This document shows positions 45,054 through 54,102 of a DNA stretch of 64,000 nucleotides, in pieces; within the stretch, counting starts at the first letter, position 1, and each line of letters opens with the position of its first letter. The stretch is from NCBI GenBank assembly GCA_965112735.1, contig OZ218958.1:1178001-1242000 (forward strand), read 5' to 3'. The position numbers and the translations under genes were made by a program. The stretch comes from Phaeosaccion multiseriatum. Taxonomy: Eukaryota; Ochrophyta, other classes. The notes beneath the pieces were generated by a model, which searched no databases, was not told where the DNA came from, and was given only the letters and a program-made list of their open reading frames with translations.

Positions 45054-48000
45054 AAGGCCAGAGCTGGAGCCACCGTTCAGCCCGGGCCCCTCAGGCATGA
45101 GTGCGGTGGTAATGATCACCGTAGATAGGGAGTCGCTCTTTAGGCGGTCGGCAGGTAAGAGGGGAGAGAGGGAGGGAGGGAGGGAGGGAGGGAGGGAGGG
45201 AGGGAGGGAGGGAGGGAGGGAGGGAGGGAGGGAGGGAGGGAGGGAGGGAGGGAGGGAGGGAGGGAGGGAGGGAGGGAGGGAGGGAGGGAGGGAGGGAGGG
45301 AGGGGGAGGGAGGGAGGGAGGGAGGGAGGGAGGGAGGGAGGGAGGGAGGGAGGGAGGGAGGGAGGGAGGGAGGGAGGGAGGGAGGGAGGGAGGGAGGGAG
45401 GGAGGGAGGGAGGGAGGGAGGGAGGGAGGGAGGGAGGGAGGGAGGGAGGGAGGGAGGGAGGGAGGGAGGGAGGGAGGGAGGGAGGGAGGGAGGGAGGGAG
45501 GGAGGGAGGGAGGGAGGGAGGGAGGGAGGGAGGGAGGGAGGGAGGGAGGGAGGGAGGGAGGGAGGGAGGGAGGGAGGGAGGGAGGGAGGGAGGGAGGGAG
45601 GGAGGGAGGGAGGGAGGGAGGGAGGGAGGGAGGGAGGGAGGGAGGGAGGGAGGGAGGGAGGGAGGGAGGGAGGGAGGGAGGGAGGGAGGGAGGGAGGGAG
45701 GGAGGGAGGGAGGGAGGGAGGGAGGGAGGGAGGGAGGGAGGGAGGGAGGGAGGGAGGGAGGGAGGGAGGGAGAGAGAGATGGAGGGAGAGAGAGATGGAG
45801 GGAGGGGGGGAGGGGGGGAGGAGGGGACGGAGAGAGGGGGAGAAGAGAGAACTCAAACGCGAACCAATGTTCCATCCCGTCCCATCCATTGCCATCCATT
45901 GCCATCCATTGCCGTCCATTGCCATTCAACCACCCAGGTCGGCGAGTGGATCCTCTCACCGGAGAGATGTATCACTTCGAAGGCTCCCTGCCCCCTTACG
46001 ACAGCGAGTGCAAAGGGCGGTTACTGCAGCCCCAGGACCCTTGCAGCAGGCCCCCTCAACTTGCCCTACAGTTGGCGACGCACGACAGCAAGGTGGGGGC
46101 CTTGAAACGCACATTGGAGAGATTTGGAACGTTACACGAGGTGAATGGTACGGGTTTGTCGCAGGATGCGCTGTGCGCCAAGATCGGGGCCATTGTGAAA
46201 GACATCAAAGAGCAGGCCTTGGCAGTGCAGGAGAAGGAGGGGGAAGAGCAGGAGGAGGAGGAGGAGAAGGAGAAGGAGAAGCAGCGTCAGCGGGTAAAGA
46301 GCGAAGAGGCGGCAGCAGCGGCGGAAGCGGCGGCGACTGAGGTGGCGCCACAAGAGGAGAAGGAGGAGGGGGTAGATGCTGCTGCCGGGTCCCCTTCTGC
46401 TGGTGCCTCGGCAACGGCGTCCGGGAAAAAGGGCTCCTCGAAAGGCTTGAAGGGCTCTGCCTCCTCCTCCTCCTCCTCCTCCTCCTCGGCGCCAGGAAGC
46501 AGGCCCATCAGTGCTGCTGTCTCCGGTGCCTCCCTCCCCCCGCCCCCCCTGCCGGCCGCCTTCGCCGTGCCCGTCTTGTGCGGTGCGCTGGCGACGCCCT
46601 TGGCCGAGGGTTGGGATCTGGCGGAGGACCAATACCTCAACCTTCTAAGGCGTGTCTTTAGAGAGCTCAGAACGCAGCGAACGCGTGTCACACAGCACCT
46701 GCATCATGCACAGAGCAGGTTCGAGGCCTTCATCGCACGTGGGCACACCCTCTCTGCGTCGTTGCTGGAGCTGACGGCGGCCTTTAACGGAGCGGACGCC
46801 GCCAACTACCAGCAACATGGTAACCATGTGGTTGTTGCTTCGTCTTCGCCATCGTCGCCAACCGATGCTGCTGCTGGTGATGGCGATGCGGTGTCTGTAT
46901 CACCAACCGCTGATGGTGCTGTTGTCGATGACATCAACGGTATTACACAGGATATGCGCTTCTCCGACAGCGTGAGAAAGGTGAGGGGCAGGCGGGGCAC
47001 TTATTGACTTAGTAGGAATCACATAAGACACTGAAAGTATGGGGCAGGAGGGGCAAGCGCCACATCGCGTTGTTGAGGAGGGCGAAGAGGTCAGGGCAGG
47101 GAGGGGCACTTGTTGACTTAGTAGGAATCACATAAGACACTGAAAGTATGGGGCAGGGAGGGGCTGACTTTGAGTGTTTCGTTGGTGGTGAGCGAAGGGA
47201 GAAACGCTAGTGGAGTGGTGGTTGGTGATAGCTCATGCGAGTGAAGTGGTCATGGGAGGTCAGGAAAGAGAGTGACTGACTGACGCTGAGTGCATGGTTG
47301 GTACGTTCATGGCGCCTGCCTGTCTCCGTCTCGCAAGATGCCCGATGCCCTTCCTCCTCCTCCTCCTCCTCCTCCTCCTCCTCCTCCTCCTCTCTCTCCC
47401 TCCCACTCTCTCTAATCTCTCTGTTTGTCTACGTCTCATCCATCTCTCCATATCGCTTCTCCCGTCCATCTGCCTGCCCCCCTCTCTCTATCTCGCTCCT
47501 CCTCTCCCTCTCCCTCCCCTCCCCCTCTCATCCTCCCCCCCTCCTCCCTCCCCCTCTCTTTCGGCTGCTCTGTCTCTCTCTCCCTCCCCCTCCCCCTCTC
47601 CCTCCCCTCACAGGAACTAAACCTTCGGCGCGAAGAATGCCGATGCACAATGTGGCTCGAGATCGAGGCACGCCGGGCCCTCAACGAAGCTTCTCTTGTC
47701 GAACTGAAGCAAGACGGGTGGACTGAACGCCAAGTCGCTGAGGTGGAGAACCATTTCATGATGCTTATCCAAGCTGAAGTGGATCGGTTTCATGCGGGAC
47801 TCCGCCTCCTCATGGATTACCATGCGGCGATTCAACAGGACGACGCACCCGATATTCCCCTCTTGCCGGTGTTGCTCCCCGAGGAGCTGGAGGCGGAGGA
47901 AGGGGCAGCGACGGATGGAGGAGGAGGAGGAGGAGGAGGGGGAGGGGAGAAGGGAGAGAAGAACAAGAAGGGGGAGAAGGGCAAGAAGGGCGACAAGGGG

Positions 48001-48428
48001 GGAGGGAAAGATAAGAAGGATGCGAGTGGGGGCAACGCCGGCGGAGGCGCAGGAGGGGGCGCAATGGGTGTCGGTTTCATTAGCGGTGGTGACCGGCAGA
48101 CCGCGACGCCGCCCCCCACGCTGGAGTCCATGTGGCGCTCGGCTGCGGAGTTTGGCCAGGAGGGAACGGAGGGGGGAGGAGGAGTCGCCTCCGCCACCAC
48201 TACTGAAGAGGGTAAGAAAAAGAAGGGAGGAGGAGGAGGGGGAGCAGCAGGAGGAGGAGCAGCTGCAGCTGCAGCCGCAGCAGCGGCGGCGTCAGGCTCT
48301 GGTAATGGGGCGCCGCAGGACAACACTGTCTTGGGGAGGGCGCTGCGGCAAGTGGTGCTTTTGGCAGAGGCATGGGGCCCAGACGGATTCCCCATCCCGC
48401 CGTTGGAGGACGAGCAGTTGGCCATACA

Positions 48429-48459
<31 letters not shown>

Positions 48460-49599
48460 GGCATCTCCGGAAAGGACGTCGGCAAGTCAAAGGGCGGTGG
48501 CGGAAGCAGCAACAGTAGGGCATCGTTGACCACCCCGGCTGCTGGCGACGACGGTGGTGGTGGCGTTGGTGGTACAAAGAGCAGCAGCACCAAGCCAAGG
48601 CGACACCCCTACACAGCCCTTCACGAGTGCCTGTGGGCGGAAGTGTCGAAGCTGCAGTATCAAGTGGGGCATTTGGTGAGGGTAGGGAAGAGCGTTGCGG
48701 AGGGCGTGAGAAGACAGGCTCTGGCCATGTTTCAGCGGCTGGACGAGGCGTTGGAGCAGCGCTGGACGGCAGAGGTGGGTGGGCATATGTGTATATATAC
48801 TCACTCACTCACTCACTCACTCACTCCCTCCCTCCCTCCCTCCCTCACTCCCTCACTCACTCACTCACTCACTCACTCACCCACCCACCCACTCACCCAC
48901 TCACTCACCCACCCACCCACTCACCCACTGACTTGACTGTCAAACCTCACCCCTCCCACCGACCCCCCCCCTTCCTTGCCACAGGCGGCAGCCGTGGAGT
49001 GCTCTATGAAGCTCGTCGCTCTTGCCATCGCCGCCAAGGAGCCCCTCCCCTACGTCATCACCATTGAAGCAACTCGCGTAGAGGTCCAACAGGCCCTTCG
49101 CCTCGTAGCTCCACCCGTGCCTCCCCCCTCCCCTCCTCCTCTGGTGCTGCACTCGACGACTTTCTCTGCTGAGCAGCTCAACACGGTCAGGGGATTCTTG
49201 AGTGCACTCTCTCCTAAAGGCACACATGAGGACGACGACGCTGCAGCTGCTGCTGCCGTTGTTGAAGTTGAAGTTGAAGCCGACGCTCACAATCTCAAGA
49301 GTGAAGGGGGCGGAGGAGGAGGAGACGAGGAAGGAGCCAAGGGGGGAGAGGACGATCCGCCCACCACTGACGAGGTGTGGTTGTTGAAGTACGATGTGAT
49401 GGACGTGCTTACTCGGCTTCGGTCGGTGGACTGTGCGTTGCCGAGTGCGTGGGAGGAGTTGACAGAGGAGCAGCTCCGAGCGGTTACAGAAAGGTTCATC
49501 AACGGCCCCGAGGGGGACGACGGGGTTATTGAGGTGGAGCAGGCGTTGGGCTTGATTAAGGATGGGAAAATCTTTGAAGGAGTGATAGTCGTTGACTAG
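39919..49599 (+). CDS. SPEF2: SPEF2/CPC1-type central-pair protein
   Basis: A structural protein of the C1b projection of the ciliary central apparatus. Exons: 39919-40044, 40285-40737, 41171-41371, 41561-42043, 42312-42466, 42795-45154, 45938-46980, 47614-48774, 48985-49599; all junctions keep frame, 2198 residues. Residues 1-100 form the CH-like domain of this family (LLLRWLNEEVGL, FKQCFRDEGAS). Coiled coil follows (EEGQFQRTLAHERQLQ; REKQYLSQEDIDAENAFL). An adenylate-kinase-like domain starts near residue 893 with P-loop GPPFSGKSE and contains VVDDFPET near residue 1130, interrupted by a long Ala/Gly/Glu insertion. GRRVDPLTGEMYH and the KELNLRREE region are typical of the family. In DDFPET the usual nucleotide-binding Arg of DGFPR is absent, so catalysis is doubtful. 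Several poly-Gly, Ala and Gln runs are coding microsatellites. Confidence 0.92.
40752..40805. repeat. (GT)n microsatellite
   Basis: GT run at the 5' end of SPEF2 intron 2. Confidence 0.9.
41760..41833. repeat. (GGA)n microsatellite coding poly-Gly
   Basis: About 24 GGA codons in SPEF2 exon 4. Confidence 0.9.
44925..45052. repeat. (GGA)n then (GCT)n coding microsatellite
   Basis: About 30 GGA (Gly) codons followed by about 11 GCT (Ala) codons near the end of SPEF2 exon 6. Confidence 0.9.
45155..45937 (+). repeat. SPEF2 intron 6: 600-bp (GGGA)n array
   Basis: A 783-bp intron with donor GCAG|GTAAGA and acceptor CACCCAG|GTCGG. Positions 45170-45770 are almost pure GGGA (about 150 units, one break at 45301-45306). 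Just before the acceptor are five CCATCCATTGC units (45884-45929). Intron status is supported by the classic GRRVDPLTGEMYH joining across it; unspliced, it would add 261 residues of Gly-Arg-Glu repeats without a stop. Confidence 0.88.
46989..47165. repeat. Direct duplication of ~60 bp in SPEF2 intron 7
   Basis: A block containing GACTTAGTAGGAATCACATA occurs at about 46989-47053 and again 109 bp later with very few differences, both followed by tatggggcagg. Confidence 0.9.
47354..47395. repeat. (TCC)n microsatellite
   Basis: TCC run in SPEF2 intron 7. Confidence 0.85.
48801..48930. repeat. (CTCA)n / (CCCT)n / (CCCA)n compound microsatellite
   Basis: Pyrimidine-rich tetranucleotide array in SPEF2 intron 8. 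Confidence 0.88.
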
Positions 49600-50469
49600 G
49601 TGGGAGGAGGAGGAAGAGGAAGAGCAGGAGCAGGAGGAGGAGGAGGAGGAGGAGGAGGAGGAGGAGGAGGAGGAGGAGGAGGAGGAGGGGGGGGGGGGGG
49701 TGAGGGGTGAGGGGTGAGAGGTGATGAATGGGGGAGGAGGAGTGAGGAGTGAGGAGTGAAGGATGGGGCGGTCGCTGTGGTACAGCGGGCTGGGGGGTGG
49801 CAACCGCACGGCCAGTAAAAGGGATCAAAGGTCAAAGGAGAACAAGCAAAAGTCTACGATCGAGGTTCGAGAGTAGAAGGGCGAGGCACGAGAGAGGTGT
49901 ACAGTGTGGTGCTACGACCACTATTGTTCGCTCCGCTCCTACAACACATTGTCTCCCTCCTCTCTGTATGTATACGCGCACGCGAATCCGCATGCACACC
50001 AATACAGTCACAGTTACAGAAAGAAAATGGGCAGTAAGTCAAGGAATGCGTTTGAATTTGATTTCGATCAGAAATCTGACCACCCTCCTTTTTTGTAAGC
50101 CTAGCCGAGCAAGCTGTGAGGAGCGGGAGTTAGGAGAGGCGTAGGCACTTTGCTAATCTTTGGTGTGTGAGGTGGCGGTGTGTGGCTGGATCAGATTGAA
50201 CGCAGACACCTCCTCAGCAGAACCGTCAAACTGGGGGTGGGGAAGAACAAAGGACGAAGAACGGGGGCGGACCAATAGCCGAAGAGCGGCCGTGGTTGAG
50301 CTCCCTCACGGCCTTGACCGGGGAGGGAGAGCGGCTGTGCCGGAGCAGTAGCGCCAGCCGGGCGCAGAGAGAGCCTATAAGGGGGGGCGGGTCAAGGAGG
50401 GCGGGAAAAGAAGAGGCACGTGAGGGAGAGAAGCGCATAGCGGAAAGTGTGGGCGAGGCCGCCGCAAGC
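49600..50469. other. Intergenic region SPEF2 to CDT2, with promoter
   Basis: Begins with a (GGA)n run (49603-49688) and a G run in the 3' flank of SPEF2, then unique sequence without recognised genes, then the CDT2 promoter with a TATA-like CTATAAGG at 50375-50382. Confidence 0.55.
50375..50382 (+). promoter_or_regulatory. TATA-like element of the CDT2 gene
   Basis: CTATAAGG lies 88-95 bp upstream of the chosen start codon at 50470 in a GC-rich setting. A transcription start about 30 bp downstream would exclude the earlier in-frame ATG at 50296, which supports the 50470 start. Confidence 0.5.
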
Positions 50470-53400
50470 ATGGCAGAGAGAAGCTGGCACAGTGTGCTCA
50501 TGCAGCAGCAGCTCTCTGGCAAAGCTGCTTGGTACGGAAGGGGCAACCCAACCTATACCGCCACCACGCCTGCTCGGACTCGCCCCACTCCATGCGACTC
50601 TGTCGTCCGCAATTACCAGCAAGGGGGCATGAGCAGTAGCAGTCCATGGTCTGCACTCCACCGCGGCTCAGAGAGGTACCTTTCGCACACGTTGCAAGTG
50701 GTCAAGTCTCCCGGAGGCATGTTTACCCCGGGCCACTCCCCAGCTTTTAGCGTCCGATGGAGCACCATCGCCGGCAATGGAGGATACATTGCGTCCGCCA
50801 CGGAGAGTGGCTGCGTCTTCATTGTTGATGCAAGACGCTCTCTACTACCCTCAGAAGACCAAGAGGAGGGTGGTGGGGGACGTGGGGCTGGTGCTAGGCG
50901 TGGGGGAGGGAGTAGCATTCGTGGAGGTGGTGGTGGTGGTGGTGGTGGGGGTCGGGGGGGAGAGGAGCAGAAGTCTTCCCGGCCCTTCCTTCTATAGTCT
51001 CCCGATTTCAGGTGTGCAACAACTGCATCTTTGACGTGTCATGGACGGTGGGAGACTGCAACCTTGCGGCGAGTGTGGGAGACGGAATAGGGCGGATCGT
51101 CGACGTTACGCACATGACCACGGTATGCGAACTCAAGCAGCACAAGGGCAGCATGAGGGTGAGTGAGTGAGTGTGTGAGTGTGTGAGTGAGTGAGTGAGT
51201 GAGTGAGTGAGTGAGTGAGTGAGTGAGTGAGTGAGTGAGTGAGTGAGTGAGTGAGTGAGTGAGTGAGTGAGTGAGTGAGTGAGTGAGTGATTGAGTGAGG
51301 GAGGGAGTGAGGGAGTGAGTTTGAGTGATTGTGAGTGGCACACCCTCTTTGGGCTTCTTCCAGTGCTGCTTTTTGATTTCTTTGTAGTGCAAGGAGGGGA
51401 GGGGGGCTGCGCTCTTCTTCCGCTTCCCGATCCAGCTGGTTTGCGTCCGCGTCGTCGTCGTCGCCCTCTCTGACTCTCTCGCCCTCTCCTCCTCCTCCTC
51501 CTCCTCCTCCTCCTCCTCCTCCTCCTCCTCCTCCTCCTCCTCCTCCTCCTCCTCCTCCTCCTCCTCCTCCTCCTCCTCCTCCTCCTCCTCCTCCTCCTCC
51601 TCCTCTCCTCCTCCTCCTCCTCCTCCTCCTCCTCCTCCTCCTCCTCCTCCTCCTCCTCCTCCTCCTCCTCCTCCTCCTCCTCCTCCTCCTCCTCCTCCTT
51701 CTCTCCCTCCTCCTCCTCCTCCCCCTCCTCCTCCTCCTCCTCCTCTCCCTGCTGAAGTGCCTGGAGGCCTGTCCGGACCACCCTCACTTGCTGGCCAGCG
51801 CGTCGAGAGACGGCTCATGGGCGTTGTGGGACGTGCGTACGGTGGGCAGCGCCAAGAAAGGAATGGTACACAAGGTGGAGCGCGCACACTGGTAAGTGGT
51901 CATGTTGGTGCTTCTTGTGTACGTGGCCGTGTTGGTGCTTCATGTATGGTGGGTTCTTTGTAAGTGGTGAAGGTGATTGATCTCAGCTTCACTCATCATC
52001 TTGTACGCCCTGCATCCTCTTTCTCTTGTCTTTCTCTCTCTCTCTCCCCCCCTCTCTGTCTTCCTCTCTTCCCCCCCCCCCTCTCTCCCCCCATCCCCCC
52101 TCTCCCTCTCCCTCCTGTCTCTCTCTCTCTCTCTTTGGAATGGGTGGATCGCTGAACGCTCTGGCCAACGAAGGTACTTTGACGACAAAACCGAGTGGCA
52201 GAGGACACAGGAGCAGCTAGAGCTCCAGCTCGCAGCTTCCTCGTCCTCCTCCTCGTCCTCCTCCTTCTCCTCCTCTGTTCCCTCTTCCGCCACCGCGCTG
52301 CCCGCCCTCCAGCGACCACTCAAGAGGCAGAGGAAGGGCAGTGGCAGCAGGAACTCGGCAGGCGTGCAACCATGGGACCCTAAACACAACGTCACAAGTC
52401 TCAGCTGGCTGCCAGGCGGGAAGTGCTTCCTCACCGGGGGCAGCGATGGGCGCGTGAGGAGATGGGACCTGCGATACAATTCTTCCGCAGCTTCTTCTTC
52501 TGCCAAGGGGAGAGCCTCCTCTATGGGTGGGCGGCGGAGGGGGCGAGCAGCAGTGGGGATGGGGGTAGGAGGGGGTGGTATGCACAGTAGTGGTAGTACC
52601 ACAAGTAGTAGCAGCAGCGGGGGCAAAAAGATGGCAGCAGAAGGGGCGGTGGAGGAGTACGCGGTGGACGAGTTGGTGGTGGCGGAGTGTCTCGGAGGTG
52701 GTGGTCGCCAGCGGGGGGTGAGCAGCATCCACATTGGAGGGGAACACAACAGTCTGGTGACGGTTTCGTTTGTCAATAGCTACGTTGAGCTGTACTCCCT
52801 GACCGGGGTGGGGGAGCTACGTCCGCTGGCTCGGTACTACGGCAACGGTAGCAAGGGGTGCAACTTTTACTCCCGCACCTGCCTCAGTCCCGATGGCACG
52901 CACATCCTCAGTAGTGGGGCGCAAGAAGACACGGCTTATCTGTGGGAGGTGAGCAGTACCGACGGCCTACCCTGCGCTAGAGTACGAGGGCATTTGGCCG
53001 AGGTGACAGGAGTAGATTGGTGCACAAGTCATCCCAACGCCTTTGCCACGAGTGCCGATGACGAGACCATTCGCGTGTGGCGTGCGGGAGAGGGACGGGT
53101 AGGGGAGGAGGAGGAGGAGGAGGAGGAGGGAGAAGAGGCGTGTCCCGACGTTTCGGGAGGGGTGACGGTTTCGGCTTTGGGGGTGGGGGTAGTAGCACCA
53201 GGGGTGAGTAGAGGAGGCGTGATGGAGGAGGATAGCATGGGCCGCAGCATTGGCAGCAGCAGGCGCAGGAGCATTGGTGGGGGGCAGGAGAGCCGGGCAT
53301 GGGTGCACGGCATCACGGGCAGTGAGGGGTTCCGCTTCCCGCCCGGGGTGGGGCCGTGGAAGCGAGGACGCTTCAAACCGGGCTATGTGGAGAAGCGGAG

Positions 53401-53740
53401 GGTTCCTCCTTCTCGTGCCAGTGCAAAGGCAGGCAGCAGTAGCAGTGGGGGCAGCAGTAGCAGTGGGGGCAGCATGTGTGGCAACCCCACAGGGAGGGGG
53501 AGGAGGAGGGGCAGCGGCCGTTTGAGTTTGAGTTTGAGTTTGAGTGAGGAAGGCCGTCCCGCCGCCGGAGCCGGAGCAGTCCACGGTGTTGCTCTTGGGG
53601 CTGAGGGGAGGAACGTGACGGCCCCGTGCCCGTTTGAAGGAGAGCAACTGGCCCCGCCCTTGGGCAGGCCTCTGACAGGTAGAAAGCAACAGCGTACACT
53701 TATGGAGATTTGGAAACCGGCGCCCGGCCCCTCCTTTTGA
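50470..53740 (+). CDS. DTL: CDT2/DTL-type WD40 substrate receptor
   Basis: Likely the CRL4 ubiquitin-ligase receptor that recognises PCNA-bound substrates during S phase. Exons: 50470-50869, 50998-51158, 51758-51891, 52174-53740 (753 residues). The start ATG has A at -3 and G at +4. WD40 repeats run from FSVRWSTIAGNGGYIASA through CIFDVSWTVGDCNLAASV, HLLASASRDGSWALWDVR, VTSLSWLPGGKCFLTGGSDG, TCLSPDGTHILSSG and VTGVDWCTSHPNAFATSADD, in the DTL order. After the propeller comes a Ser/Gly-rich tail that ends in RKQQRTLMEIWKPAPG. This contains QRTLMEIW, a PIP-box-like word, as expected from the C-terminal PCNA-binding motif known in CDT2. The first intron boundary is less certain, because several GT sites in a GGT run keep frame. 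Confidence 0.82.
51160..51300. repeat. (GAGT)n microsatellite
   Basis: About 32 GAGT units start at the 5' splice site of CDT2 intron 2; the donor GTGAGTGAG is part of the array. Confidence 0.9.
51487..51750. repeat. (TCC)n microsatellite
   Basis: About 260 bp of nearly pure TCC ending at the 3' splice site of CDT2 exon 3, where it supplies the pyrimidine tract. Confidence 0.92.
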
Positions 53741-54102
53741 GGGCTGGAGAAGGGGAGGGCGATAACACCATGAAGCAATGAGAGGAAGTTTTGGTGTTTT
53801 ATTCATGTGTGTTGATCCCAAACGACCCAAACGACCCAAACGACCAAAAAAATAAAAGGGGGAGGAGGAGCGCCTCCGTCCCTCCTTCACTCGCTACCTT
53901 CACAAGTGGCGCCTTCGCTCCACTAGGGCCTGCTGTAGTGTCGGGAGAGGCTCCCCGCCCAAGCAGAAGCTCGACGACGTCTCCCCTCCCACAACGCGCC
54001 GCCAGGATAATAATAGCGGGATCACCGTCCCCGTTGTTGACATAAAAATCGCTGAGGCAGTTGATGCACAGTTAAAGGTCAAAGAGGAGGACGACGCCAG
54101 CG
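53741..54102. other. Gap between CDT2 and the next + gene
   Basis: A short tandem ACGACCCAA run (53821-53848) lies in the CDT2 3' flank. The rest is mostly the antisense ankyrin exon described separately, then a short 5' leader. Confidence 0.5.
53799..54051 (-). pseudogene. Orphan ankyrin-repeat exon
   Basis: On the minus strand an acceptor-like sequence (ctgcctcag, 54052-54060) leads into an open frame ending at TAA 53799. It reads ILAARCGRGDVVELLLGRGA followed by a second partial repeat (APLVKVASEGG), which is clear ankyrin grammar. No matching upstream exons were found; they would lie antisense to the + gene at 54103. It may be the last exon of an undetected overlapping gene or a fragment of a moved ankyrin gene. 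Confidence 0.5.

Noticed and set aside
45155-45937. Single continuous coding exon from 42795 to 46980
   Set aside because: The frame is open, but the GGGA array and CCATCCATTGC units look intronic, good splice sites flank it, and removing it restores the family motif GRRVDPLTGEMYH.
46800-46950. Extra intron within SPEF2 exon 7
   Set aside because: A GTAACC donor and a TTACACAG acceptor exist, but their phases do not match, and the frame is open through.
50296-50469. Earlier in-frame ATG for CDT2
   Set aside because: The TATA-like element at 50375 lies between it and 50470, the ATG at 50470 has a better context, and the extra residues are Arg/Gly-rich and unlike the family.
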